DNA of 64,000 nucleotides from the NCBI RefSeq assembly GCF_004335975.1, contig NZ_PSZO01000001.1, positions 1 to 64,000 on the forward strand, read 5' to 3'. The notes under the pieces were generated by a model that was given only the letters and a program-made list of their open reading frames with translations, ran no database searches and was not told the origin of the DNA. The translations under genes and the position numbers were made by a program. Source of the DNA: Mycoplasma marinum (lineage in GTDB: Bacteria > Bacillota_I > Bacilli_A > Mycoplasmatales > Metamycoplasmataceae). Of the stretch, positions 38,246 to 49,024 are shown in pieces (positions within the stretch are counted from its first letter, which is position 1; each line of letters opens with the position of its first letter).

Positions 38246-38372
38246 TTGTATATAAAAAAGTGGTGTTACCACTTCTCATCAGACTACATAAATTGTTGTA
38301 GCAAGACCCATGGAATAACCATCAGGTGAGAAGTAATCTACTTTCTGCAACTACATGTTGCTCTTATAGTAT
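38246..38372 (-). promoter_or_regulatory. infC-rpmI-rplT leader with attenuator
   Basis: Structured minus-strand leader of about 120 nt. It contains a strong terminator hairpin AAGTGG-taaca-CCACTT followed by T6 (38252-38275), just before the infC ribosome-binding site. Upstream segments such as AGAAGTAGATTACTTCTC can compete for pairing. Position and layout fit the L20-type leader that controls this operon by attenuation. A TATACT -10-like box lies just upstream. Confidence 0.7.
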
Positions 38373-38436
38373 ATCAAAAAAAGTAAAAAAAGCATATATT
38401 TATTGTAAATATTGTTCTCCATGTTAATATTAAAAT

Positions 38437-39240
38437 ATGAAATTAAATAATGAATATATAGAAATAGAAATAAATGACAATGCTGAAATCATTTCAGTTA
38501 AATTTGAAGACAAGGAACTTTTATATCAGGCAAACGAGACATGAAAAAAACAATTCCCTATAATTTTTCCTTCATTAGGAATATCGAAGGGTTTTTCACA
38601 CAATGGAAAAACATTTGAAATGCCAAAACATGGCTTTTGAAAAAATTTAGCATGAGAAAGTTTTTTTGAAAATGGAGAAATTTTATCAGTTGCCACATTA
38701 ATGGATAAAGAAAAATTCCCATTCTTTTTGGATATAACTCAAAGAATAGGAGTGGATCAAGATACTTTTTATATAAATTATGAAATAGCTAATTTAGAAG
38801 ACAAAGAGTCATTTTTCCATTTTGGAATTCACCCAGCATTTAAAATTGATGACTCAACATTTATTTCAAACCTACCAGAAACAAAAATAATAGATTTAGA
38901 AGGCAAACTAACGAATCGCGAACTTTCAATTAGAGGGTTATTAATTGATTCTCTTGGATTTGGAGAAGACTACGATACTTTAATAGCTCAAAATATTGAG
39001 GATAAATCAATCATATTAAATACTGAAAATCATCAATTGCATATGAAATTCGATTCACCACATTTACAAATTTGAAAACCAAAAAATGATAATTTTATTT
39101 GTATAGAACCATGATATGGAAAAAATGACGCTTGATACAAAGCACCATCAGAAGTAAGTAAAAAAGAGGAGATAATCTCTCTTTCTCCTGGTTCTATTTG
39201 ATCAGCAACGTTTGAAGTGAAAGTTAAAAATAATAAATAA
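38437..39240 (+). CDS. aldose 1-epimerase (mutarotase)-like protein
   Basis: Predicted galactose mutarotase-fold enzyme interconverting sugar anomers, 267 residues, similar to LacX-type members. Features: I-I-S-V-K-F-x-x-K-E-L-L-Y-Q near the N-terminus, I-F-P-S-L-G, then M-P-K-H-G-F-W with the substrate-binding His. The second His lies in H-F-G-I-H-P-A-F, and W-K-P...C-I-E-P-W-Y-G contains the catalytic Glu region. Six or more UGA Trp codons. No clear Shine-Dalgarno before ATG 38437. Single plus-strand gene between infC and purB. Confidence 0.82.
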
Positions 39241-39347
39241 ATTTGTATTAACTCAATTATTTAAGCCATGACTCAGAAGAGTTATGTTTTTTTAATTATA
39301 TTTTTAATATTTTTGACTAAGCAATGCTATTAATTATCAATAAAAAA

Positions 39348-39363
39348 ATTAGCAAAAGCTAAT
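39348..39363 (-). terminator. purAB terminator
   Basis: TTAGC-tttt-GCTAA stem followed by T7 on the minus strand, downstream of purB. Confidence 0.75.
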
Positions 39364-39394
39364 ATAAAATATTTTTTATTTTTAATACAATTCG

Positions 39395-40684
39395 TTATTT
39401 AATACCTAATTTTGAAAATACTTTATCAATGTTTCTTGAATAGTATGAATAATCAAAGATCTTAGTTGCTTGTTTATCAGAAATAACATTTTTTGAAAGT
39501 AATTCTGTTTTAAAATCTTTCTTATTTGAATAACAATCAATAGCGATTGGTTGAACTTTATCATATGCTTCCTCACGTGTGATTCCGTTATCAGAAATAA
39601 TAGTTAACATAACTCTTTGAGAGAATATTGAACCATGTGTTAGACCAATGTTTTCCATCATTTTTTCTTTTTTAACACCAAGATTATTTAAAACTCTATT
39701 CATTCTTCTTAACATATAAGAAATCAAAGTTGTTGAATCAGGGAATATAACTCTCTCATTTGAAGAATGTGATATATCTCTTTCATGTCATAAAGGAACG
39801 TTTTCAAGCGCAGTGAAAGTATAACTTCTCAGCAATCTTGAAAGCCCTGAAATATTTTCTGAAGAAATTGGATTCTTCTTATGTGGCATTGCAGAAGAAC
39901 CCTTTTGACCTTTAGCAAATCCTTCCTCAACTTCCCCTACTTCAGTTCTTTGTAAATGTCTAAGCTCAACAGCAATTTTATCCAATGATGAACCAATTAG
40001 TGATAAAGTGAATATATATTGTGCATGCCTATCTCTTTGTAATGTTTGTGTAGAGATTTTTGAAGAATTAATACCTAATTGTTCACAAACATAATCTTGT
40101 ATTTCTGGATCTATATTAGCATAGTTACCAACAGCACCAGATATTTTACCAATTTCAATAATTCTTGAAGCCTCTTCGAATCTTTCAATGTTTCTCGTCA
40201 TTTCATCAAATCATAAAGCTACTTTATAACCAAATGTTGTAATTTCGCCATGAATACCATGAGTTCTACCTATTTGATATGTATGTTGATGCTCAATAGC
40301 TAATTTTTTCAAAGTATCAATGAACATACTTAGGTCTTTTTTGATTATTTCATTGGCTTGTTTTAACCTGTACCCAAACGCTGTATCAACAACATCTGTT
40401 GAAGTAAGTCCATAATGAATCCATTTCTTTTCAGAACCTAAAGACTCGGAAACCGCTCTTGTAAATGCAATTACATCATGTTTTGTAATTTGCTCAATTT
40501 CTTTAATTCTTTTCAAATCAAATTTAGCATTTTTAAAAAGTTTATCAATATCACTTTCTGGAATTTCATTTTTTATAACCGAAAACGCCTTAGCTGTAAA
40601 AAGTTCAACTTTCAATCATGAATCGAATGTATTTTGTTCACTTCAAATTTTATTCATTTCTTCAGTGCTATATCTTTTAATCAT
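39395..40684 (-). CDS. purB: adenylosuccinate lyase
   Basis: Converts adenylosuccinate to AMP and fumarate. 429 residues. The fumarase/aspartase signature [10 protein letters not shown] is clear, with the catalytic Ser loop. [11 protein letters not shown] and the G-R-T-H-G-I-H block are present. Many UGA Trp. It follows purA by 16 bp (GGAGC site), forming a two-gene IMP-to-AMP unit in an organism with no sign of de novo purine synthesis in this window. Confidence 0.97.
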
Positions 40685-40700
40685 TTAATGCTCCAATCAA

Positions 40701-41981
40701 TTATTTAATTTCAATAGTTTGTTCTCTATCAGGTCCGACTGAGAATATTTTCACAGGAACCCCAACCAATTCTTCAACTTTTTCAATATATGCTTTTGTA
40801 TTTTTTGGTAGGTCTTCATATTTTTTAACTTTTGTAATATCTTCATTTCAACCAGGCATTTCAATATACTTAACATCAACTCTATCATATTCAGTATTTG
40901 AACCAGGGATGTAATCAATTTCTTTTCCATCTAATTCATATGCATAACCAATTTTAATTGTTTCTCTATTGTCTAGAACATCAAGTAGTGTCATTGTTAA
41001 CTCTGTAAATCCTGAAACTCTTGCTGAATGTTTTAGAACAACAGTATCCAATCAACCAATTCTTCTTCTTCTACCTGTAACAGTTCCATATTCTCTACCT
41101 CTTTCACAAATATCATCATTAATAGATGCTTCATGTATCTCAGTAGGAAGTGCACCAACACCAACACGAGTTGTATAAGCTTTAACAATACCAATTGTTG
41201 ATGTTACGTGTTTGTTAGAAAGACCTGCATAAAGAGGGATTGCTGAAGCTGTTGGTGAAGATGAAGTAACAAATGGATAAGTACCATTATCAATACATAA
41301 CATTACACCTTGTGCTCCTTCAAAAACAACGCTTTTACCAGACTCAATTTCTTTAGCAAGCAATGAACCAGTTTCAACAACTCTTTCTTTTAAAATAGCT
41401 GCATATTCTTTATATTCTTCAAAAATTTCTTTCGCTGTATAAGTTTTTAAGTCAAAAGCTTTCAAAACTTTATTTTTAATTAAAAGAGTATCCTCTAATT
41501 TTTCTAAAAATACATCTTCATTGATAAAATCACCATATCTAATACCAATTCTTGCGTATTTATCTTCATAACATGGACCAATACCTTTTTTAGTTGTCCC
41601 AATTTTTTTAATTGGTCCTTTTAACTCTTCGATTGCTCCATCAAGATCTAAGTGATAAGGAAGTATCACGTGTGCTCTATCTGAAATTAATAATTTAAAA
41701 TCACTAATGCCTTTTGATTTTAATTCAGCTATTTCATCTAATAGCATTTTAGGATTAATGACCATACCTTGTGCCATAATATTTGTTGTCTTAGGATTAA
41801 AAACACCTGAAGGAATATGCTTAAGTGCATATTTATTACCACCAAATTCAATTGTATGGCCAGCATTATTACCACCTTGATATCTAACTACTAAATCAGC
41901 TTTTTGTGCAAGATAATCCGAAACCTTACCTTTACCCTCGTCGCCTCATTGGGCGCCGATTACTACTTTTGTTTTGTACAT
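40701..41981 (-). CDS. purA: adenylosuccinate synthetase
   Basis: GTP-dependent condensation of IMP with aspartate. 426 residues. N-terminal G-A-Q-W-G-D-E-G-K-G-K loop with catalytic Asp, [22 protein letters not shown] and the C-terminal G-R-R-R-R-I-G-W-L-D and Y-E-x-x-P-G-W-N-E-D blocks. AAGGAG site at ATG 41981. Upstream is a predicted guanine-type riboswitch. Confidence 0.97.
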
Positions 41982-42032
41982 ATTTTCTCCTTAAAATAAT
42001 TTTTCTGGTTAATTATAGCCATTGAAAAAAAT

Positions 42033-42100
42033 AAATCATTAGTGGTATTTAAGGTACCTTGTAGAAACATCTCACCATATTAGAGATATAAATGACTCTT
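42033..42100 (-). promoter_or_regulatory. purine (guanine-type) riboswitch upstream of purA
   Basis: Minus-strand aptamer. P1 is AGTCATT/AATGATT (one G-U). P2 is ATCTC/GAGAT with loop TAATATGGT, which contains the conserved ATATGG. J2/3 is GTTTCTAC, identical to the family core. P3 is GGTA/TACC with loop CCTTAAA, and J3/1 is ACT. The base equivalent to xpt C74 is C and U51 is kept, so guanine rather than adenine or 2'-deoxyguanosine is predicted. The 3' half of P1 runs into T7, so ligand-stabilised P1 may itself terminate transcription. A TATAAT box lies about 12 bp upstream. Confidence 0.85.
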
Positions 42101-42313
42101 ATTAACTTAACTATTATAGTATATTTGTTAAAAATATTTATTGTAATTATTGGAATAATAAATATATTATAAAAATTCCGTAATTTGCTTATTATATCCA
42201 CTTATTTTATATAAAAAAACTAAATAAACAATATACCTAGACACATAATCTTAATTAAGGTTACAAGATTAAAAATATTTCCCATAATTTCAAAAACATA
42301 TTGATAATTGTTT

Positions 42314-42455
42314 TATAATTAAAATGCCACTATTAGAGCCGGTGTCTAGCGTTAAGTGTCAAAGGACGGGAGTATAGCCTTTGAACGAACTACATTTGTA
42401 GGCGATAAAACACTTCATCCACTAATGGTCTAATTTATAGTGGCAGGACTACTAT
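42314..42455 (+). promoter_or_regulatory. tetrahydrofolate (THF) riboswitch and promoter of folC-folT
   Basis: TATAAT at 42314-42319 precedes a leader matching the THF (folT-type) aptamer. P1 is TTAGA-GCC/GGTCTAA, then the invariant GCGTTAAGTG (42350-42359), P3 TCAAAGG/CCTTTGA enclosing ACGGGA, ACGAA, a CTAC/GTAG helix, and GCGATAAAACACTTCATCC closing the core. GCCACTAT (42326-42333) can alternatively pair perfectly with ATAGTGGC (42437-42444), next to the AGGA ribosome-binding site. This suggests translational control. Genes downstream are folate-related, supporting the call. Confidence 0.85.
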
Positions 42456-43508
42456 ATGAAAATAATAAAATCAATTTTTAACAATAGAAAAAATACTAAA
42501 AACAGTACAATAAAAAAATATTTAAATACATTTATAAAAAAAGAAAAATTCAAAATAATTAATGTTGTTGGAACTAATGGAAAAGGGAGTGTTTCCCACT
42601 ACTTAACTGAAGGTTTATCCAAAAAATATAAAGTAGGAACATTTACCTCTCCTCATATTTTTAGTGCAACTGAAAGAATTAAGATTCAAAATGTAGAGAT
42701 TAATGAGGAAACTTTAGAAAGTTACATCATTAAATATACAAATACTGATTTGCACTTTTTTGCAATAATGTTCTTATCCGCTATGGAATATTTCCAAGAA
42801 CAAAAATGTGATTATGTAATTTTGGAAGCTGGAATTGGAGGAACTCATGATCCTTCTAATATTTTAGATGGAGCAATAGGAGTGATTACTTCAATTGGCA
42901 GAGATCACATGGACTTATTTGGAAATACTTTATTGGATGTTTTAAATGATAAGATCGGAATTATAAATAATAAAATGAATTTCTACTCAGGCACAAATTT
43001 AGGGATAGAGTTTAATGAAATTATTCAAAAAAAATGTTTAGAACAAAAAGCGAAACATATCTTAGTAAAAAATGAAGGTAGAGATTATAGAATAAGAAAT
43101 CAAAGACTAGCTTCTGCAATACTAAAAAAAGAGTTTAATTTAAACATTAATTTCACTGAACCAATGGGAAGGTCTAAAATACAAAATACAAATAATACAA
43201 AAGCTATTTTAGATGTTGCTCACAATCACTCTGGAATAAGAGCCACTAAAGAATTTTTAGAAAATAATAAAATTGAATACGATCAAGTTGTTTTAACCAT
43301 TTCAAAGAGAAAAGAACATTCTGAAATACCTGATATATTCAAGGGTAAAGATTTGTTTGTTTATCAATTAGATGAATCATTTGTTGATTCCAAAGAAATG
43401 AATGCAATTAATATTGAGGACTTAAAGTATTTTTACAAAAATCAAAAGAAAGACACATTATATATAGGTAGTTTCTATTCAATAGGAGAAATATTAGAAA
43501 ATGAATAA
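42456..43508 (+). CDS. folC: folylpolyglutamate synthase / dihydrofolate synthase family
   Basis: Adds glutamate to reduced folates, trapping them in the cell; Mur-ligase family. 350 residues, short for FolC (~420) because the C-terminal domain is compact. Motifs: V-V-G-T-N-G-K-G-S-V-S P-loop at residues ~34-44; F-T-S-P-H-I; E-A-G-I-G-G-T-H-D; T-S-I-G-R-D-H-M-D; C-terminal I-L-D-V-A-H-N-H. Next gene is a folate transporter component, overlapping by 8 bases. Controlled by the THF leader. With folate imported rather than made, the polyglutamylation role is most likely. Confidence 0.92.
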   Translation: MKIIKSIFNNRKNTKNSTIKKYLNTFIKKEKFKIINVVGTNGKGSVSHYLTEGLSKKYKVGTFTSPHIFSATERIKIQNVEINEETLESYIIKYTNTDLHFFAIMFLSAMEYFQEQKCDYVILEAGIGGTHDPSNILDGAIGVITSIGRDHMDLFGNTLLDVLNDKIGIINNKMNFYSGTNLGIEFNEIIQKKCLEQKAKHILVKNEGRDYRIRNQRLASAILKKEFNLNINFTEPMGRSKIQNTNNTKAILDVAHNHSGIRATKEFLENNKIEYDQVVLTISKRKEHSEIPDIFKGKDLFVYQLDESFVDSKEMNAINIEDLKYFYKNQKKDTLYIGSFYSIGEILENE

Positions 43509-44400
43509 AGAAACAACTAAAGAAAATGTTAATGAAAAGTCATTAACAAAAGATAAAAAAAGCTTCAAAGATAGGATAAAAGACAATTTTAAAATAACTA
43601 TTCATGAAATAGTTTTGGCAGGAATATTAATTGGATTATTTATAATTTCAGGATTATTTATTTCAATTAAATTACAAGGTATTATGGATATTGGAATTAC
43701 ATTTGTATTCCTAATAATGTTTGGGTTAATTTTTGGTCCTATTAAAGGTGTATTTTTTGCTTTAATTGCAGATACAATAACTTTAGCACTTGGAACATAT
43801 GGAATCGGTGCTTGAATGTGAGAATATGAAATAATGACAGTAGGAATACCTTTGATGGCATGAGCTTTCAAATATCTTTTTACTATAAAGCAAAAATATT
43901 GATGAATATCAATGGTTGCAATCAATTCAATAACGATAATAGGAATTTTTATAGTAATTTTAATTTCAAGTAATAATCCATTATTACAAACAGCATCAAG
44001 GAGGAATTATAACTTTGATGGAAATACACAAATAATGATTTACTGTATGGCAGGATTTTTATTCTTAATAGAATTAATAATGTTTATAGTATATGGTTTT
44101 AAGAAAAATGATAATTTAAAACTAGTAATTTCAATAACGACATTAGTTGCTATGATTATCATAATTTGAATTTGAATTTGAGGACCCATTGCTTATGTAA
44201 GATTCTTGCAAAGACTTGCAAATCAAGGATATTCCAAATATTCCATTGATCACTATACATATGAAAAATATTATAAAATAGCCTTATGAGCAAGAGTATT
44301 AAAGACACCTATAATTACACCAATTTACGTAGCTATTTTAATACCTTTGTATAAAGCTTGTGAATTTACAATCAATAAAACAAACGGAAACAAATATTAA
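43501..44400 (+). CDS. folT: ECF transporter S component, folate type
   Basis: Predicted substrate-binding membrane subunit of an energy-coupling-factor vitamin transporter. 299 residues: a charged ~35-residue cytoplasmic N-terminus, then about six transmembrane segments with G-P-I-x-G-x-x-F-A-L-I-A-D between TM3 and TM4, the typical S-component spot. The C-terminal part is longer than usual. Many UGA Trp (for example I-W-I-W-I-W-G). No ATPase or EcfT is in the window, so it should share a common ECF module encoded elsewhere. Folate specificity is inferred from folC and the THF riboswitch. Confidence 0.85.
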
Positions 44401-44443
44401 AAAACACAATGCGCATTAAAAGCAATTTGCATTGTGTTTTTTT
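44400..44443 (+). terminator. bidirectional terminator after folT
   Basis: AAAACACAATGC pairs with GCATTGTGTTTT, T7 follows; A-rich on the other side, so it can also end the minus-strand ABC operon. Confidence 0.9.
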
Positions 44444-44458
44444 GATAATTATTTTTAA

Positions 44459-46072
44459 TTAAGAAATTGAAGAAGGAGTTAATTTAATCACCTCATCAAA
44501 TAACATTAAATCTGATTTAGAGAATTGGTGAGAAATCATAATCAAGGTCAGTTCCTTATTATTAATTAAATAATTAAATATTTTTTGTTTAGCTTTAGCA
44601 TCTATATTAGAAAAAGCTTCATCAAATATAAGTATTTTCCTTTTATTATATAAGGCTCTAATGATAAGTAATTTTTGAATTTCCCCAGAGGAGAAATTAA
44701 ACTCTTTTACATCTTTATAAATATTTCCTTCGTTTATTATTTTTAAATCAACTATTTCACAAATCTCTTTAAAAAATTTCATGTCAATATCATTATTTTT
44801 AAAAGAAATATTTTCAGATATGTTTCCCGGAAATAAACTCAATCCATCATTTATCATCGATATATTATTTAGTATTGCTTGTACATCAATACCTTTTCCT
44901 TCTCAAGTGATTTCTCCACTTTTGGGAGTGAGTATTTTTAAAAGTAATTTAATCAACGTAGTTTTACCACTACCATTTGCTCCTACAAGTGCATATTTTT
45001 GATTTGTATTAATTTTGAAATTTAGGTTTTCAAATATTTTTTTAGATTCATCGAATCAAAAACTTACATTATCCACTTTTATTGCACATTCATTTAGAAT
45101 ATGATTACTTACTTCAATTTCATTTGTCGTAGCGTTTTTCAATAGTTTTCTTGTGATATTGCTATTTGCTCGTATTGAAATAAAGGAATTAAAAATATAT
45201 CTTATTGAACGTAATGATGTTGTCAATAATAGCATTGATGCCACAAATAAACCAACTCCAATATTATTCTTGTAAACAAGCAAGAATCCAACCACAATTA
45301 AAATGGAGTAATTGATTGTTTCTAAGAATATTCAAGAAATTAACTCAACTCAAGCGTTGGATTTTGAAAATGCTCACAAATGTTTATAATATTCATTTGA
45401 TTTTTCACTTATTTTTTTACTTACATATTGTTCTTTATTATTCAAATAATATGTTTCAAAGGAGCTTAATCCAGCATTAATTTCTTGATTGAATTTAACT
45501 CTATAATTCGACATTTCAATCTTCTTTTTGGACAAATATTTCTTAGTTATATCAGTTATTATCAATAAAATTAAGGCACTAAATATAATGAAAATTCCAA
45601 TTATCCATTGTATCAACATTATTCCGACAATTGCCAGCACCAACGCTATAAACCTTGATGCAATATTGAATATTTGTTCAATGTGTTCTTCTTGAACATA
45701 ACGTGCATCTTGAGTTAATCAGTTTAAGTATTTACTTGAATTTTTTTCTTTGAAAAAGTTACCTTTATTTTCACTAATGTGGGTTGAGATATCATTTTTC
45801 AATGAAAGCACTACCTTAATCGCCATATATTTACAAAAATATGATCTTATTAAATATCAAATAGAGCAAATCAAACCCATTATCGCCATTATAGCAAGGA
45901 ATTTATAAAACATTGAGTTGTCATTATTTTCCATAGAATTTATAACAACATTATTCAAGTATGATAATCCAGTAGACAAAGCAGAAAAACTAACCATTAT
46001 GAATACTAACCCAAAAATCATAAAAGGTTTTTTAAATATGTATCTTTTATTATAAAGTGATAATTTTTTCAT
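44459..46072 (-). CDS. ABC exporter, fused TM-ATPase subunit (second of pair)
   Basis: 537 residues: N-terminal six-helix transmembrane domain (residues ~1-300) and C-terminal nucleotide-binding domain. Walker A G-A-N-G-S-G-K-T-T; signature F-S-S-G-E; Walker B I-L-I-F-D-E with catalytic Glu; H-loop I-S-H. UGA Trp codons are scattered. Its start overlaps the preceding ABC gene by 23 bases, so the two are coupled and probably form a heterodimer exporting peptide, lipid or drug. Substrate unknown. Confidence 0.85.
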
Positions 46073-47651
46073 ATTTTTCCTCTATCATTTTATTTTTATT
46101 GTGGGTTATCCTTATTACTGCCATATCATTTTGATTCATTAAATATTCCTCAATATAGGTTTTACTTTTTTGATCAATATTAACCATACCCTCATCAATG
46201 ATAAAGAAACAAGGTGCTTTGTATAAAGCTCTGGCTATTAGTATTTTTTGTTTTTGACCTTGTGAAATATTAATGTCTTTTATAGAGATGCTTTTTTGCG
46301 AAAATGACTTATGTAAATTTACAATCGAAAGTACTTTTTTAAATTTAATTTCTTCATATGGTAATCCAAACACAATATTTTCTCTTACCGTTTCATTTAT
46401 TATTGAAGTATTTCTATCAATAAAAGAAATCTCATTATAAAAATTTTCTTTATCTATTTTTTTTATATTAATTCCATTTACTTTAACCTTGCCTTCATAA
46501 TCGTCATTTAACTTCATAATTGTTCTAACTAAAGTACTTTTACCAGTTCCAGATTTGCCATTAATCAAGTATTTTTTAGGGACTTTAAATTCTTCGCTTA
46601 ATGGTTTTTTGAGCAACTTTTTTGAATCAAATATAAAATTGATTTTTTGAAATTCAATTGAAGTAATTCTTTTTATATTGATGAGTTTTTCATATTTAGA
46701 TTCAACCAAAGAGAACTCAAGTAATTTATCAGCGGAATGTAAGTGAGTTATAGTCAAAAATAATGACGAGGCTGTTGCAATTAAAGTATTTGAGCAAAAT
46801 AATACAACGGATAAATATCCAAAAGGAATAAACTTGTAATGAATTAGCAATGATATTATTGTCATTAATATTACTTGAAGACCAATAACAGTTATTGAGA
46901 ATGGTATCGAAAGTAAGTTTTTATCTAGAAATGCTTTTGATTGTTTCTTAGCCAATACAGAATTATTATTGATCATTTTTTGCTGAAATTCCTTCTTTTT
47001 ATTTCAATAGAAAAATATATAAAATTTTTCCAATAAATCTAATGTGTGTGCATTATAAGTATTTTCTTGAATCGCCATTTTTTCCTTAATCTTAGGGATA
47101 TACTTCTTAACTATTAAGCTAGTAAAATAATTCATAATTATAAAGAACAATGCTATTAAACCAATGATTCATGAAATATAGAAGAGAAATACAATCAACA
47201 ATAAAACTTTTATGGTGAATGATAAAATTTTGAATCTTCCTTGAACTCTATTAGCACAAAAAACATTTATATTGTAGTTATAAATTGATATGTACTCTCC
47301 TACATCTTTAGAATTAAATTCAGAAAAAGAGATCTCAGAAATTCTTTTAGATACAAGTTCCCTCAGCTCTCTTTTTGTTATTTCCATCACTTTATTTGTA
47401 AGGAACTTTTTTAATGTAAAAAATGGTATTTCTATTAAAAAAGAAAATAAAGTTACTGCAACCAAAATATAAAAGTATATTTTGCCATTACCATTCCTGT
47501 AAAAAATAACTGAATCCATAATGTATGCCGATGCAACTAAACAAAAAATAGCAAGAATAGCTTCTAAGACAACAATAAAAAGTATTGCATTGTTCAATCT
47601 TGAATTTTGATATCTAATTTTTTCCAAATTATTATTTAATATTTTTTTCAT
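46050..47651 (-). CDS. ABC exporter, fused TM-ATPase subunit (first of pair)
   Basis: 533 residues. Transmembrane domain, then ATPase domain with Walker A N-G-K-S-G-T-G-K-S-T, a signature that reads I-S-Q-G-Q, Walker B C-F-F-I-I-D-E and H-loop I-T-H. The A-loop region is weak. AAAGGAAAAAAAT before ATG 47651 fixes the start; the in-frame Met 16 codons earlier is less likely. The cluster is followed upstream by a long decayed region, so a substrate gene may have been lost. Confidence 0.85.
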
Positions 47652-47742
47652 ATTTTTTTCCTTTATTTTTAATATTTCGTTTTTTTCATAATAAATCATA
47701 TTTTTAATTATAAATTTCCAAAAAGCCTTCTTTAATCAATGT

Positions 47743-48010
47743 TTAATTCTTAAATATTAAGACAAATTTATCAATCACTTCTTTTTCAGTAAATTCTTGA
47801 TCATATATATTTTCAAAATAAGCTTAATTATTAAAAACATTGCTTTTATTTTGTCAAAATAGTGAGGATTATTAGTTTAATTTCATCTTAAATATATTGC
47901 GTATTTCATTCCAAATATATAACCTGACATATTTACAAAAGTGTTCAACACCAAAGAGAATTTTGAATGATATTAATTGAAATTTTCTAATTTAATATTA
48001 ATAATAATTC
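47743..48010 (-). pseudogene. degraded coding remnant
   Basis: Reading the minus strand through one TAA and one frameshift gives a plausible peptide trace: S-L-V-L-N-T-F-V-N-M-S-G-Y-I-F-G-M-K-Y, then P-H-Y-F-D-K-I-K-A-M-F, and finally Y-F-E-N-I-Y-D-Q-E-F-T-E-K with TAA at 47743. No family recognised. It lies directly upstream of the ABC exporter pair and may once have belonged to it. Confidence 0.3.
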
Positions 48011-48727
48011 ATAAATTCTTCTTACAATTCAGCATTAAACTTTGTTTAAAATTTGGTAATTTCAATGTATTTGAAATTAACTTTATTATCAATAAATTTA
48101 AAAAAATGTGTTTAAAATTATAAAAAGATTTATAGAAATGAATCTTTAAACCCTGCTTTGAAATAGTTATAATAGAAATGAAAAAACATCCAACTTTCTT
48201 AAAAGATTTTATTTCTGAAGAGTGAATTAAAATATTTTCATTATAGTTAAATTATAATACCAACTATTTTTTTTATATGTTAGTAATAATTAATATATGA
48301 ATTCATAGGATTGTGAATATATTAAAAAGAATGAATCTGTAATCTAAATATCAATAATTAAGTTTGTAATATTCTAAATAATTGAAAATAATTTACATAA
48401 ATAGAATTTTACTGATTAAAGATGCAAAGATTAGTGACCCTAATTCCCAAGTTTTTAGACACTCCTTAAATTAAATCATGCTAGTATTTTAAATATAACT
48501 TTTTTATTAAAAATATATTCCTACAATAAATAATTACTCATAAATAACATTTAAAAAACTCCATTTTAATAATTATGCTCCTTAATATTTCTATAAAAAA
48601 ACATTAGATTGCAAGTTATGCCATCTAATGTTTAGAATGTATTCTTTTTTAGTTGGTTCTTATATTAAGAAAATTATTTAAGAACTATCTTAAAATATAG
48701 TTTTTTATAAAGCATTTTAAAGCAAGT

Positions 48728-48918
48728 AGAAGTTGAACTTCAAAATGATTGAACAGCAAGGGAAATAAAAGCTAAATAAGCCTTTATTTCTACTGTTAGA
48801 GGTAGAGTATGAGAATTATAAATTTCAAAGTTTATTAGAAATAAGTGGCACAATAAAATCTTTGACATCCAAAAGGAATTTGTTAAATAACGGAGTATAA
48901 TAATATCTAAAGATGTTT
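48728..48918 (+). pseudogene. degraded coding remnant with UGA Trp codons
   Basis: The plus strand reads V-E-V-E-L-Q-N-D-W-T-A-R-E-I-K-A-K, stop, A-F-I-S-T-V-R-G-R-V-W-E-L, stop, then I-S-K-F-I-R-N-K-W-H-N-K-I-F-D-I-Q-K-E-F-V-K, ending in TAA. The in-phase UGA Trp codons and protein-like composition suggest a dead gene. Family unknown. Confidence 0.3.
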
Positions 48919-48924
48919 AAATAA

Positions 48925-48956
48925 TAAAACAACACGCAAATATTATCACATGTTGT
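48925..48956 (-). terminator. adh terminator
   Basis: AACAACA/TGTTGTT stem with a long loop and a T-run on the minus strand. Confidence 0.5.
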
Positions 48957-49024
48957 TTATGCTTTGAATTCATCTTATTTATCCAAATATATTTCAATAA
49001 CTTAAACTTTTATTATTATGAATT

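Larger units (their letters stand above)
47652..49024. other. 1.37-kb gene-poor, decayed region
   Basis: No intact gene. It holds two degraded coding traces (annotated separately), a 10-bp-stem hairpin (AACATTAGAT/ATCTAATGTT, 48602-48634), an IS-end-like sequence with inverted AGTGACCCTAATTCCCAAG near 48431-48449, and a likely adh terminator near 48925-48956. It is the longest non-coding stretch of the window. Confidence 0.6.

Noticed and set aside
42033-42100. Adenine or 2'-deoxyguanosine riboswitch
   Set aside because: The J3/1 base is C, not U, and the U51-equivalent is unchanged, so guanine is the better prediction.
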